From positions 7,256,501 through 7,320,500 of the forward strand of contig NC_063260.1 in assembly GCF_019578655.1 (NCBI RefSeq): DNA of 64,000 nt, in the 5' to 3' direction. The stretch comes from Ricinus communis. Its lineage: Eukaryota; Streptophyta; Magnoliopsida; Malpighiales; Euphorbiaceae. Positions 37,712 through 50,210 of this stretch are shown here, piece by piece (the stretch's first letter is position 1; the number at the start of each line of letters is the position of its first letter). The translations under genes were made by a program, and so were the position numbers. Under the pieces are notes generated by a model, which was not told where the DNA came from, ran no database searches, and saw nothing but the letters and a program-made list of their open reading frames with translations.

Positions 37712-38290
37712 TACTTTTAGATTCAATTTACTGTTAGTAAATAGATTAGCTAAAAGTTTAAACCTCAAATTTCTCTTTTCACCTACACATTGTTTGCTGC
37801 AGGACCAGCATAGTGAGGAAGTGTTAGCAGTGGGAAATTTAGTAGAGAACCTTTATTACTTGAATGAAAGGTCCTTTTTACCTAGTAATATACAAAATTA
37901 CATTACACATTCATGTAATTCAGTTGCCTTGTCATCTGAAACTTTGATTTGTAAAGCTTCTGCTACCAAAGAAATGAAATCAAAAGAAATGTCCAGCTCT
38001 TGTCACTTTGGCACAAGATATTAGGACATGCTTCTTTTAAAGTTTTGCAACATTTCAATTTCATCACTTCTTACTTTACACAGAATCAATTACCTTGTGA
38101 TGTATGTTCATTTTCAAAGCAACACAGATGGCCATTCCCATCAAGCCAAATACACACCAAAAAACCATTTGAGCTGGTTCATTTGGATTTGTGGGGGGCC
38201 ATATAAAAGTGCTTTATTGACAAGAGCACATTATATGCTAATGCTAGTGGATGATTATAGTAGGGCAACTAAAATTGACTGCTGAAATTT
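37530..38290 (+). pseudogene. Copia protease remnant, GAG-pre-integrase and integrase start
   Basis: Frame 37530-38024 covers the protease-to-linker part (VHLLDGS, then NVFHVP and FNLLLVNRLAK). A shift to another frame gives LWHKILGHASFKVL and a CDVCSFSKQHR segment (38000-38206), which is the GAG-pre-integrase zinc-binding domain with its H and C residues. The integrase core then starts in a third frame (MLVDDYSRATKI at about 38240). Several frameshifts and a TGA separate the pieces. Confidence 0.85.
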
Positions 38291-39270
38291 AAGAGTCAAA
38301 CTTTCCAAACCTTGATGCAGTTTTATAATATGGTTTTAACTCAGTTTGGATGCAAATATAAAATATTTTCGATCAGATAATGGAACTGAAATTTTAAGCA
38401 ATGAATTTTAAAATTTTTTAACTAATAAAGGGATTTTAGATCAAAAGTCTTGCATTTATACACCACACCAAAATAGTGTGGTTGAAAGAAAGCACAAACA
38501 ACTTTTGCAAATTGCACGAGCGCTTATGTTTCAATCAAATTTACCAAAATATTTTTGGGGGCACTCTTTACTTATGGCTACTTTTTGTTATCAACAGGTT
38601 GCCATCTAGACTTCTTGAATGGAAATCCCCTTTTGATCTTCTTTATAATAAGCAGCTTGATTATAAGATGATAAAGTGTTTTAGGTGTCTTTGTTATACA
38701 ACAAACACAAAACCAATAAAAGACAAGTTTTTTGCCATACCAACCTAGAAAAAAAAGCCTACAAATTGTATGAATTAAACACAAAACAAGTTTTCCCTTC
38801 CAGGATGTTATCTTTTTCTAAAAATGTAATTCCATTTCAACAAGAACAGGCCTCTGATTTACCTTCACCTATGCCTTTTTGACGAAAATAATAGCCTTTT
38901 TATGGAACCAATAGATCGAGAATCAGAACCTCAAGCACCTACTTCATCTGCTATAGATCAAAGATCATTTTATTACTTTTTATAAAGACTCAATGACTGA
39001 TATTATTCTAGTAGAAATCCAAAATCAAACATCTTATGATCTATAAAATACCACGAGAAGTACTAGAACTAAAAAGAACTGTCTTGGATGGAAGACTTTA
39101 TAGTAAATTATTCCTCTACTGAACTCACTGTTGTTACTATTCTAGCACCTAAAACCTCACCCAAGTCCACAAAATACACACCTCAAACATATCTTTATGT
39201 TCAATCACTAGTATTTGCACATGCTTATTTGAGTTTTCTAGCTAATGGTACAGCTATTTAGGAGCCTATA
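38291..39270 (+). pseudogene. Copia integrase remnant
   Basis: Reading frames in pieces show SDNGTE (near 38377, second catalytic Asp) and TPHQNSVVERKHK (near 38464, catalytic Glu), the hallmarks of the DDE integrase core. The C-terminal part (38560-38760) is in other frames. The stretch 38880-39270, linking to reverse transcriptase, has several stops. Confidence 0.8.
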
Positions 39271-40140
39271 TCATACAAAAAAGCTAGTCTTAAAAGAAAA
39301 TGGGTGCAGGCCATAAGTAAAGAATTAGAAGCTTTAGAATCTAATGCAATGTGGACATTGATGCCTTTACCAAAAGGAAAAAAACCTATTGGCTCAAAAT
39401 GGGTCTATAAAGTTAAACTAAAATAAGATGGGACCATAGACAGATGTCTCATAGTTTAAGGTTACAATTAGGTTTCAGGGGTAGACTATTTTGAGAGTTT
39501 TTTTCTAGTTGCAAAATTTTGGTTATTATTAGGATATTTGTAGCACTAGCGACAACTTAATCAAGGCTAATACATCAATTGGACATAAATTGTGCTTTCC
39601 TTCATGGCTTTTTAAAGGAAGAAGTGTATATGTGGCCACTATAGGATTATAAAAGAACCAAGAATGTAGAGGTTTACAAACTCGGAAAAATCATTTTATG
39701 GCCTTAAATAGGCTTTAAAGGAATGGAATTCAAAGTTTTGTAAGAAGTTGAAAATTTTTGGATTCGTGCAATCTCAACATGACCATTGCTTTTTTGTTTT
39801 GAAGACTGCATCCTTCTTTCTTGCATTAATAGTTTATGTAGATGATGTTCTAATTATTGGAACTGTAGAAGATCAAATCGCAACAATTAAAAGGCTTTTG
39901 GATGCAGAATTTACAATTAAAAATCTTGGGTACGTAAAGTACTTTTTAGGGATTGAAATTGCAAGAAGTCAACAAGGAACTTATATAAATCAAAGAAAAT
40001 ATGCAATGGACATTGTTGTAGATGCTGGTCTATTGGGTGCCAAACCAACAATAAGTCCCCTACCTAAAGGCCTGAGACTTACAATTCAAACAAGAGAAGC
40101 TCTTCATGATTTAGAGAAATATAGACGATTGGTGAGATGA
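39271..40140 (+). pseudogene. Copia reverse transcriptase remnant
   Basis: Starts with an AISKELEALESNAMWTL block (about 39312) followed by KPIGSKWVYKVK, the conserved N-terminal motif of copia RT. After stops and shifts, frame 39748-40140 holds the catalytic YVDDV (about 39837) and the downstream LGYVKYFLGIEI motif. Stops mark it as non-functional. Confidence 0.88.
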
Positions 40141-40756
40141 TTACTATATTTAAATCTTACCAGACCCAATCTCACCTATTCACCTAGCAAAATTCATTGG
40201 GAAGTTGCCTTACATGTGCTCAAATATTTAAAAGGACTCTCATCAAAGGTCTTCTTTTTCCAACTTACACCTTCAAGTTGGAAGCTTACAATGGTTCTGA
40301 TTGGGCTTCATGCCCTAATACTCGCCACTCGCTTACTGGATATTGTATTTATCTTTGTAACTCTCTCATCCCATGGAAAAAAAAAAAAAAAACTACCATC
40401 TTTTGTTCTTCTGCAAAAGCAGAATATCGAAGCATGGTACCCACTGTCTGTGAGTTATAGTGGGTAACCTTCATGTTTCTCTCCATCTACCAATTCCCTT
40501 ATGGTGTGATAACAAGGCCACCATTCATATCACTGCCAATCTTTTTTTTTTTTTTTTGAATGTACTAAACATTTAAAAATAGATTGTCACCTAATACAAG
40601 ACTAGTATAAGAAGGGATTTGTTATTCCTCAGCATATTGCTATAAATCGTCAACGGATAGACACTTTTACAAAAGCCTTGGCTCCTCCTCAGTTCTCTTC
40701 AATGTTATCCAAGTAGGGAATGTTTGATCTCCACCATTATCCAACTTGAGGAGAGA
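40141..40756 (+). pseudogene. Copia RNase H remnant and polypurine tract
   Basis: VALHVLKYLKG (about 40204) marks the RT/RNase H linker. SAKAEYRSM (about 40413) and CDNKATIHI (about 40505) carry RNase H residues, in shifting frames. A T-run at about 40542-40558 and an A-run at 40378-40391 break the frame. GAGGAGAGA at 40748-40756 is the probable polypurine tract next to the 3' LTR. Confidence 0.8.
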
Positions 40757-40950
40757 TGTATAAATTAATATTTTCTCATATTTCTATATATTATTTTTTG
40801 AATTGGTAAATATATTAGCTGTAGAAATAGATGAGCTAGGACTGGTAGTTCTTATCGTTTTTTGTACTTTATTATTCTTATTATTATATAAATAAAAACA
40901 TACTGACACGGAAATATGTGACAATTTTAAACATTATTTTTTTATCAACT

Positions 40951-40984
<34 letters not shown>

Positions 40985-41066
40985 TGCTTATTATGTCTAT
41001 ATTTTTATGAACCATTAAAATAACATCAGACATCATCCTTTCAAAAAATTTTAGTCTTTTTGCTGA
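40757..41066 (+). repeat. Copia 3' LTR
   Basis: The LTR is 310 bp, from TGTATAAATTAATATT to TTTTTGCTGA, followed by the target duplication AATAG. It contains a (TA)n(GA)n microsatellite at about 40953-40985 that is short in the 5' LTR. Confidence 0.88.
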
Positions 41067-41071
41067 AATAG

Positions 41072-43740
41072 ATTTAAATATAAACTCTAACTAAGGGTCA
41101 ATGTCTATAAAACTAAGTAAAATTTAAATATTGTGTTTTAATCTCAATTGAATTATTTTCTCCTAAAAAATTTCAAAGACTGAAAGAACATAAATGGAAA
41201 GCAACAATTTGTTTTGACGTAATTTGACGATGACAGAAGAAGGGAGAGAAGAAAGCAAAGAAAAGAAACCATTGCACACAAACCTTTGACTTTATAATGA
41301 ATTGATGTTTCATTTTCTTGGTAGCCGCACTTTCTTTTTCATCGGTGATCTTGCCTAATTAACTTTGTTTGGAGTGTGTTTAGAATTATTATTGGGTGTT
41401 TATAAATATATTTAAAATTATTTTAATTTAATATTATTAATTTTTTAATTATTTATAAACTGTTTTTCAAATTTGTTTTTGAAAAAGATGTCAATTGATC
41501 TGTTTTTTATAAAAATAATTTTAAAAATTTTAAAAAATCATTATTTCTTCAACCAATATTGAAAAGAGTTTAGATTTAACTGCTACAAAATTGAGGAATT
41601 ATTTATGATATTATCTAGAAATAATTAATATCAATTTATTTTAAATTTATTTTATATAATTTAGAACAAATAATTGTTTTTAGAATTATATTAATAGCTA
41701 ATAATTTTTAGATCAAGATCATTTTATGGCATTTGAAATATATATTTTTTAGAATAATTTTATAATAATAAATAAAATTAAGTTAGATAAAATTAATTAT
41801 AGTATTAAAATATTATAATAAAATAAATATCTATAAAAAATTATAACTTTAATAATTCTTAATATATTAATAACAATAACTAATAAAATTTTATTAAAAG
41901 ATTTACTAGCTGTTAACTATAAGTTATCCATCCATTATTGATCAGTTAATTAAACAGGTTTTTATTCTATCAGTCTCATATTATAATTGAATGAAATCCA
42001 ATTCAATTTAACCTAATATAACAAGTTAAGTTTTACCTATTGTTTATCTATAATTAAGAAGTTAAACTTTCAGTTGTATGGTACATTAGGTATACCTTAG
42101 AATTAGCCTTTTTTATATTACTTGAGTGACAGAAGGTAGTACATAATTAAGTCTCTTATATAAATTCCTTTTCTAGTATAATAATAACATTTGTATCTTA
42201 AAACAAAAAAAGTTAGCATAATAATGACATTTGTATTTTAAGAGAAAAAAAAATCTAATTATTAGTTAATCAAATATATTAATATATTTATTAAGTTTTT
42301 AATTTATTTTTAAAACTTAAACAGTAGTACTTAAAAATTATGATATTTACCTATATATTTTTTATTTATATAAATAATTAAAAATAATATATGAATTTAT
42401 TAACCACTTAAAGTAGTAAAATAACATATATAATTTATAAATTATCTTAAAAAGTAACGATTGATTATTTATAATTAAAAGCATAAACTTATAATGATAC
42501 AGTGGCATTATATTACTCTAGCTTAATTATAAGAGAAGTATATATAAAAATATATCTTTCTTACTAAAAAGTTTATAAAAATACGTTTCTTCAAAAACTA
42601 GTAGTAATAATAAGGATAAAAAGAAATACTAGCAATATCTTTTTAGATAATTATTTTCATATTAATTTACTTTATTTAACTTTCCAATTTAATAACTTAC
42701 TATAAATTAAATTAATTTTTATTCTCTATTAGTAAATAAAAATAAAATAAATTTATTAATTTATGATTAATTTTTAAGACATTTTATTATACGAATAATA
42801 ATATTTTTTTATTTTTAATGATCTTATATAGGTTTTATTCATGTAAATAATTATAAAAGTGTAAAATTATTAAAAAAATATTACTACCCACATAATAAAT
42901 ATTTAAAAATTAAAATTAAAATAATGAAAGTTTTAAATTATAACATATTATGTATATAAAATAGATTTTTTAATTTATTAGTAAATATATTTAATTTATT
43001 TTTATCTATTAAAAAAGAATATAAAATCAGTTTAATTTTTAAACATATAATAAATTATTAAATTGAAAAGTTAAATGAACCAATCCATATATATATTAAT
43101 TTTTAAGACTTAAGATTTTTTTGATATTTTTGTTTAATTTTTTATATATAGAATTCTTATTTTGATATGTGTACTTATTTTTGACACATGAATTCAAACT
43201 AATATGTAATTTTATAGTTCTTTTATTAATTTATTAATTATTAAGTTATATTTCTAACTAAATACTAATTCTATTCCTAAGAAATAATATATTAATTATA
43301 TTTTAATATTATATTAACTAATATTTTAATCAGATAGTGATACTAATTCTATTATAAAAATAGCATAATTATATTTTAATATTATTGTAATTAATAAATT
43401 AATAAATTAATTTTTGATTGGATAATAATTTTAATTCTAAAAATAACAACTTAAATTATATTTTTAATATTATATTCAATAATAAATTTTTAAATTATAT
43501 AATAAATATTTTATTCTAAAAAAATAATGATATCATGATAGTATTGATTCATAAAATTTAAAATTAATTAATAGATATTTATATTATTATATAAATAAAA
43601 AAAATTAAAATTTTAAAAAATTATAAAAGTACTTAAAAATAATTTATTTACTATTATTTTTATAATTTTATTAAATTATTTTTATTAACTTATTTTATAA
43701 CTGATAAACTGGAATAATTGTCTAAAAAATAAATTCAAAG
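41072..43740. other. AT-rich intergenic sequence
   Basis: There are no genes or recognisable elements. It is dominated by A/T-rich words. Confidence 0.4.
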
Positions 43741-43799
43741 CATAGTTTTGCTAGTATTTTTATATTATGAGAGGACAGGTGACGCAAAGTCAATGGAAG

Positions 43800-44340
43800 G
43801 CCCTACGTTGACAAGCATGTCAAATATCAATTTTCAATATGTCCTGTTTGCGTAAAGCAACTAAAGCAAAAATTATAAAACCGCACGCAAGAAAGACAAT
43901 CAAACCTATGTTTGATAAACTTTTGAAGGTACGAAAGTAAATAATGATTATTTTCCTTTTTTTTTCAAAAATAAAAAGATTAATTTCTTTTATTTTCTTT
44001 TATCTCTTGTTTCCGAACGTTGACAAGAGGCAAGAACACTTTCCAGCCAAGTCCCATTAATTGATCATTACGATATCGTTGAAATGCTGCACGGACGGAC
44101 CCATATACTATATATAGAAAGAGAAAGAGAATCACCTTGATACTAATCCAAATCGAGCCCGAAATCTTTTTAAAAATAGAAAGATCTAGGATAGGCAGCC
44201 AACCTCTTGGAGAGCCATGTGCATGGACCAGGCGAGTAGGGATGCAGCTCCGTGGCATGTCAAATGTCAATGTGTCCGGTTTGCTTGACTGACAAGTAAA
44301 GCAACCAAAGCAAAAATTATAAAACTGATAAATAATAATC
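43800..44340. repeat. Pair of short direct repeats about 440 bp apart
   Basis: A block at 43818-43882 (CATGTCAAATATCAA ... AAAGCAA(A/C)TAAAGC) recurs at 44257-44325 (CATGTCAAATGTCAA ... AAAGCAACCAAAGC), both followed by AAAAATTATAAAAC. The intervening DNA is less AT-biased and contains a 122-codon minus-strand frame (43980-44348) with no recognisable domain. The pair could be termini of a small non-autonomous element or a local duplication. Confidence 0.6.
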
Positions 44341-44529
44341 TTTTTCATAAATTATTTTAATTTTTTTGTAAGTATTATTATCTACTAAAAGATAAATAAT
44401 ATTATGAAAAAATAGACTATTATAAAATTTAATAATTTATAAAAATTTCTATTTATTTGATTAAAAATATATATAGTTTATTGAAATTTAATTAAACAAT
44501 TAGGAAATTAATATTACTATTTTTAAAAT

Positions 44530-44584
<55 letters not shown>

Positions 44585-45265
44585 TCCAATTTATCGTAAT
44601 CGATTAGTTAACATATTGGTTAGCTGTATTCAAACACGGAAAAAAATTATTGGTTTATCAAATTATCTATCGAACCATAAAAATATTCAATAAAAGATAA
44701 AAATAAATCTAATATACACACATTTTATATATATAATATAAAATTACACATTTTATTAAATAAACGGTCACGATTTATGAACTGCTAGAGAATGATTTAT
44801 GATTTTATAACATTTAAAATTACATCAGAATTGACCGACTGTAATTTACTGATTTAGTTCTGACAATTATAACACAGTATAAAAAATATTAATTTTTTGT
44901 TCAAATTACATATTCTTTGATAAATGATAATATTTTTCATAAATTTTCATAAATTATTCTAATTTTTTTTATAAGTATTACTATTTGCTAAAAGATAAAT
45001 GATATTATGAAAAAATGTACTATTATGAAATTTAATAATTTATAACAAAATTGATAAAATTATAAAAAATAATAAACTTTTTTGTAATAGCGAAATTCAT
45101 TGCTAAATTATTAAAAATAATATATTTTCATATTTTTCATAAATTATATAAATTTTGATAAATTATATTAATTTTTCGTAAATATTATTTATAAAAAATA
45201 AATAATATTAAAAAATAATTACTCTTGTAAAATTTAATAATTCATAAAAAATTAATTAATTTATG
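44340..45265. repeat. Three diverged copies of a ~110-bp AT-rich repeat
   Basis: Copies near 44340-44450, 44935-45055 and 45130-45255 share the order CATAAATTAT, a (T)n run, GTAA(G/A)TATTA, AAAGATAAAT(A/G)ATATTA, AATTTAATAATTTAT. They may be a MITE family or an old tandem repeat. Termini are not definable. Confidence 0.5.
44531..44582. repeat. (TA)n microsatellite
   Basis: An almost perfect TA dinucleotide tract of about 50 bp. It is the longest in the window. Confidence 0.95.
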
Positions 45266-45797
45266 AAAAATATTAAAAAATTTATAATTGCAGAATGTAT
45301 TGCTTTCTTCATATATTTCACAAAATATTCTAATTTTTTATAAATTTTAAATGTGTATAAATTTTTAAAATTATTTTACGTTACTTTAACAAATCTCTTT
45401 GTAATTAATAATATATAATTATAAATAATTAAAACTAAATTTTTTAATTATATAAAATAAATTACTTGTCATAAAAGAAAATAAAGTAATTATAAAGTTT
45501 TCGATATATATATATATATATATTAAAGAAACCGAAACAAGATAAATTAATTCTCAATTCACTTCTCTTTCTCTTTGTCTTAAGCTTTTTCTTACATCTC
45601 TTTCTTCTTCTTTAACCACTTTCCTTTTTACTTGTCAAGTGTATGGGTATCTACTCTTTCACTCGAAGTTTGTTTTGGTCTCAAACTCTCCTTGATTTTT
45701 TATAATTAAGCATCAAGAAACGAGAAAAACCCATTTTCTTCAACAAAAAAAAAGTTTTCAATAGTCAATAGTTTACTGTTCATGAGAGAATCCCTTT

Positions 45798-46040
45798 TGC
45801 TTTTTTTTTTTTTTTTTTTTGAAATGCAATGTATATCAAGAATACAGACAAACTCCGTCTGGGGAGCAAAAACCCAGGCAGTTGGATGAACAAAAGAGGC
45901 CAACCAATCCACTGCCACATTAGCTTTCCTATTGATCCAAAGGAAACTAGCAAAAACAAAAGAAATACGAGTATTACAGGATTCTTTATATGGTTCATCT
46001 CACAAGTCATAAACTTCAATCTTCATGGCTGGAACAGATT
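45798..46040 (-). mobile_element. 5'-truncated LINE remnant with poly(A) tail
   Basis: On the minus strand the sequence ends in an A-run (T-run on plus at about 45798-45820). Just before it, ANVAVDWLASFVHPTAW matches the C-terminal helix of the LINE RNase H-like domain (normally an N-x-x-A-D-x-L-A pattern). A short TTTTGCTT occurs on both sides (about 45796 and 46032) and may be the target duplication. Only the last ~200 bp of the element remain, consistent with target-primed insertion. Confidence 0.55.
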
Positions 46041-46059
46041 TTGCTTGCAAAGAAAAATG

Positions 46060-47386
46060 TAACTAAGATCTTTGGAAATTTAAAACTTGTATTTACTTAT
46101 TTTATTTTAAAAGAACAGTCGACTCTTCTTTCTTTTTCCTTAAAAGAAAAGAAAAGAAAAGAAAGAAAGATGATGAACTCTTTAATATCAGTCAAGTGTT
46201 GAAAAATACGATATTATCAGTGCAATGGCTGCGTATTTAAATGTATTTGGTATAAGCTGGTGAATTACGGAAGAAAGAGTGGATGATGAGTAAAGAGGAA
46301 AAACTTGTGGCCATGTTGTAGCAAAGTTCTGTCTTATTCTTGTCCTGTTAGTTGTCAATCTAGTAGTACCATTTCTCAGTCCTTTCATGCCGGGTAATTA
46401 AATTATTTTGTGTGACGTGAAATTGGTGTCATTAGTATTTTATTTAATAGAAAATAACGATGATATTTTTTAGAAAAAGTCTACATAATCAGTAGAATAA
46501 AATATAAATATTATTAGATTTTTTATCTATATTATCTATAATGGATAAAAAAAATAATCTATTATTCGATGAGTAAATTTTTTATTTAATAATTGTAATT
46601 CAATTTAACGAATCTAATGATTTAAAATATTTATAATAATGTAATACCAAATTAATTGCCTTTTATGTCACATCACCTAAATATAATGGCAATTCTTTTA
46701 AAAGTTAGTTTCAGTTTAATGAGTAGCTTATATAACAGTAAAAATTGAATTTGTAGTTTATTTAGTCCAAAAATTAGTTAAGGAGTAAGATAAAAGAGAA
46801 AAATAATAGGCAAAAAGATATAAGAATGTTATTTTCCTTTCAGATGTTTGGAGAAAAAAAGAAAGGGAAGATAATTTATGAGCCCACAAACTATTTTCTC
46901 TTCAAAATGAAAAGAAAGCGGGAAAATAAACAAAATTACTATCTTACTTTTTATAATAATTTATTAAATAAGAAAAGTAAAATATAAAAGTGGAAATTTA
47001 TATTTAAAATACCAACTTTTCTTCTTTTATTTTCCTTCTTTATCCAAATATAAAAGGAAATAAAAATTTCATTGATTTTCTCTCGTTTATTTTTCTTTTT
47101 TATCTTTTAACTACAAAACATTCATACATGTCATCTATCCACCAAGCAAAATAAAATAGCTAATTCGTTCCTAAAATCAAAAAAAATAAATATAAAAAAT
47201 TATTGATAAGTTAAAATTTGGTTTAAAGAGAAAGAAAAGAAAAAAGATAGGATGGATATAAGCATTTATTCATAAATTTCCACTATATGTGACTGGTACA
47301 ACAAATTTCATGACAAGATAAGAGACCGTTAAAATGCTTATCTTGTGTAATCTTCTATTACAATCTCCTTTATTAATGAAATATTC
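46060..47386. other. AT-rich intergenic sequence
   Basis: Short purine tracts (AAAAG repeats near 46140-46170) and no coding frame with recognisable content. Confidence 0.4.
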
Positions 47387-47984
47387 TGTCACGACCCCAT
47401 CCGTGGGCCCGTGACCGACACTAGGGAATGGGTAGGCATAAGACCACCGAATCTCGTAATAAGCCTAACACTAACTAACTTAAATAAATCTCAATCTCAT
47501 TTTTCTAATGCCACAATTATCTTAACAATTAAATTTTACATAACTAATTCGGTCTGCCAGAAGAATTTGGCGAGACCCAAAACTCAGAAAATTTATAACT
47601 GATACATCTACTTGCGGAGAATCTAAGATTTTATAAATTAACATACCAAATCGAATACACTACCCAATGATGAAGAAGTCGGATTACTGATTAAGAGTTG
47701 CGGGAAAACTAACAGTCACGAATCTGAAAAAAAAAAGTAAATTGAGACTGTTAGTGTCGAGAGTGAGTTAAAATCAATAATCTAGAGACTATTGCAGTCT
47801 TTACAGAAAATATTAATTATTCGAATCAATATATCAAATATTGAACATAAATCCAAATCATAATATAATCACACTATAATAAAAAATAAATAAATAAAAA
47901 TATATTTTTACTTTTACAGGATGAGTGGCTCAGTAGAACACTAATCCCAAATTCTAGTAGCCTTTTAGCTCTTTTAATCTAATA

Positions 47985-48145
47985 AGACTGGCGCCTAGAG
48001 AGCAATACTCGAGCAGGGACCTTACCTCCAGTCTGGTCACTTAAGTATCCAAATAAGCCGGCGCCCAGAGAGCAATGCTTGATCAGGGACCTTACCTCTG
48101 GCAATTTACTCAAATCAGCCCAGAGAGCCATGCTCGACCAGGGCA
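47985..48145. repeat. Imperfect ~70-bp tandem repeat inside the large LTR
   Basis: GGCGCC(T/C)AGAGAGCAAT(A/G)CT and CAGGGACCTTACCTC occur at about 47990-48030 and again at 48060-48100. A third, shorter copy follows at 48118-48147 (CCCAGAGAGCCATGCTCGACCAGGG). This is local amplification within the U5-like part of the element. Confidence 0.8.
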
Positions 48146-49499
48146 AAACTTATAATCATCTTATTACCTGTCCAATGATCATTACTGGTGCGCACGCGGT
48201 CCTGATGTAACCCATCAGGTGGCATGTTCTACGAAAGCCACATTCCCAAATCGCAATCATCACATTTAATAAATATCATTATCTAATAAAATTATTCAAC
48301 ACATATCGAATTAAAAATTTAAGGTAAAGCAACGTGCAATTCGTGTGAAAAAATAATAATATTTGTATTATTATAACGTTACTAATAATAATATTTATAT
48401 TATTTTCAATAATTAATAATCAAATGAAATGATTTATATTACGATACTAGTAATCATATTAGGCATAAATTTCTAAAATAGCATATTAAATTCAGACTTA
48501 GCAATAGTGCAATGATTAAGTGACTTTAACTCACAGATTTGGCGACCTCCTAGCTCTACTCCGGTGCCTCGGTTGGAGCGAGCCGAACAGACAAATCATC
48601 TAATCACGGAAAATAATTTATCAATTACACTGAACAATTGACAATTAACCCTAGGTCTAGATTCCTATGATTGACTGTCTAAGAATCTCGACTCAAGAGA
48701 ATTCTACTGAAAATCCGGCAGAACCTCCCCTATAACACGGATATTTACCCCCGTAAAACGGGTCCAGGACCTGCCAGAAAAAAACTTCAAATATCCAACA
48801 ATTCAAAACAACGGGAGTCGGGTCCCCAGACTTCACTATTTTTCCGACTCCGTCACCTAGCACAAAACACAAGGGCAGGCAAACCGACAGACAATTATTT
48901 TCGACTCACAAATATCATCTAATACTCAACACAATCAATAAGCATAAATTACATCAAAGAATTCCAAAATGAACGGGCGAGAGAAAATTACCAAGACGCT
49001 TGATCGCTCGGTCGACTCGCTTCCAGCCGCCGGAGTCCGATCGACGATCCGAGCACACCATCGGACTCAAAACGATGCGCTGACGATGATCCCCACTTCC
49101 GATTTTCCAATCTGACCCCCGATCATCCGGAGAGATTTTCGAACGATTTCGGCCGTCAATTTGCAAACGGAGCCCGATCGCCACGAAACCGGTGCCATTG
49201 CGAAGCCTGTGCTGAGGAGAGTCGGGATACGCCCTCCGATCATCCATAGCTCTCTGGAGCTTGCCGAAAAAGCTGAAAAATGCGGTTGCCGCCTACTTCG
49301 TCGGAACTCCCTCCTCCGACCACCAAAGGGAAGTCACTTCGAAAGCCGCCTCTCTTTCTTTTTTTTCCCGCCGCTAACGCTAGACTACTGTACTTGATCG
49401 TCCACGGAAGGCAGCATGACCGATCTTCTCTTTCCCCTGCCACTTTCTCTCTCCCCGACATCTCCTTCCTTCCTTTTCTTCTTTCTCTAATTCCTTTCC

Positions 49500-49507
49500 T
49501 TTAAATA
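49500..49507 (-). promoter_or_regulatory. Putative TATA box of the large LTR
   Basis: TATTTAAA on the minus strand lies at the border between the AT-rich U3 and the C/T-rich (plus-strand view) R/U5. The position fits an LTR promoter firing leftwards. Confidence 0.4.
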
Positions 49508-50210
49508 CCGACATTTGACCCCTGAACTTTTTCTTATTACAATTTAGCCCCTCAACTTTTTAATTACTTACAATTTCATCCAGCAAATTTCCAATTAACC
49601 CCTAAACTTTCCTTTAGCCTTTCAATTAAGCCCTAACTAATTAATTTGGACCAAATTAGAATTATTAAAAATACATAATTAGATATATACCCCTGACCGA
49701 TATATTTATTTATAAAAATACCAAACTTACAAATTTCCATTAAAACTCCATAATAATAAAATTATACTTTTAATCCTTATTTCAAAATAAATTTCTAATT
49801 TAGTCCTAACACACAATTAAATTAAATAGACAATTTGCTAAATATTTTTCAATTTAAAATTAAATACCACTAGCTAATTAAAATACTAATTTTTCTAAAA
49901 TTTTTTTATAAAAACACCCTTTACAAATTCTTTCATAATTCTCCAATATATATATATATATATATATATGAGAAAATTTTGAATAACCAATAATATATTT
50001 ATTCCTCCAATAATTTACTTAATTAATTTCTTAAGATTCAACTAATTGGGTATAGAAAAATAACTCATTTAATTGTCTAATATTAAAATTTCCATTAAAT
50101 CATTTCAAATTAAACCAAATAAAAATAAAATAAAACTAATTTAAATAAAAACTCATTTAGTAATTATTATTAATATAATCATTATTAAGGGAAAAATTAC
50201 GGGTATTACA

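Larger units (their letters stand above)
31746..41071 (+). mobile_element. Degenerate Ty1/copia LTR retrotransposon with nested solo LTR and internal triplication
   Basis: Both ends are flanked by the 5-bp duplication AATAG (31746-31750 and 41067-41071). The 5' LTR (31751-33201, split by a solo LTR) and the 3' LTR (40757-41066) align: both start TGTA(C/T)AAATTA and end TTTTTGCT(T/G)A. A primer-binding site resembling initiator-Met tRNA 3' end follows the 5' LTR, and a purine-rich GAGGAGAGA precedes the 3' LTR. The domain order gag, zinc knuckle, GAG-pre-integrase, integrase, reverse transcriptase, RNase H identifies Ty1/copia. All frames are broken by stops and shifts, so it is not autonomous. 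The LTRs have diverged clearly, indicating an old insertion. Confidence 0.9.
47387..50210 (-). mobile_element. Large solo-LTR-like element (about 2.8 kb)
   Basis: On the minus strand it begins TGTAATACCCGTAATTTTT (50210 downward) and ends GGGGTCGTGACA (at 47387), a terminus pair recurrent in plant LTR retroelements. U3 (about 50210-49510) is AT-rich. A TATTTAAA box lies near 49500-49507 on the minus strand, followed by a pyrimidine/GC-rich R/U5. ATTC occurs at both outer edges and could be a 4-bp target duplication. No gag or pol lies beside it. A 97-codon GC-rich frame at 48954-49247 lies in the putative R/U5 and is not treated as a gene. Confidence 0.6.

Noticed and set aside
43980..44348. 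122-codon minus-strand frame
   Set aside because: It overlaps one of the direct repeats, begins in low-complexity sequence and shows no conserved motif.
48954..49461. GC-rich frames of 97 and 73 codons
   Set aside because: They lie within the putative R/U5 of the large LTR, have no recognisable domain and overlap frames on the other strand. Base composition alone explains them.
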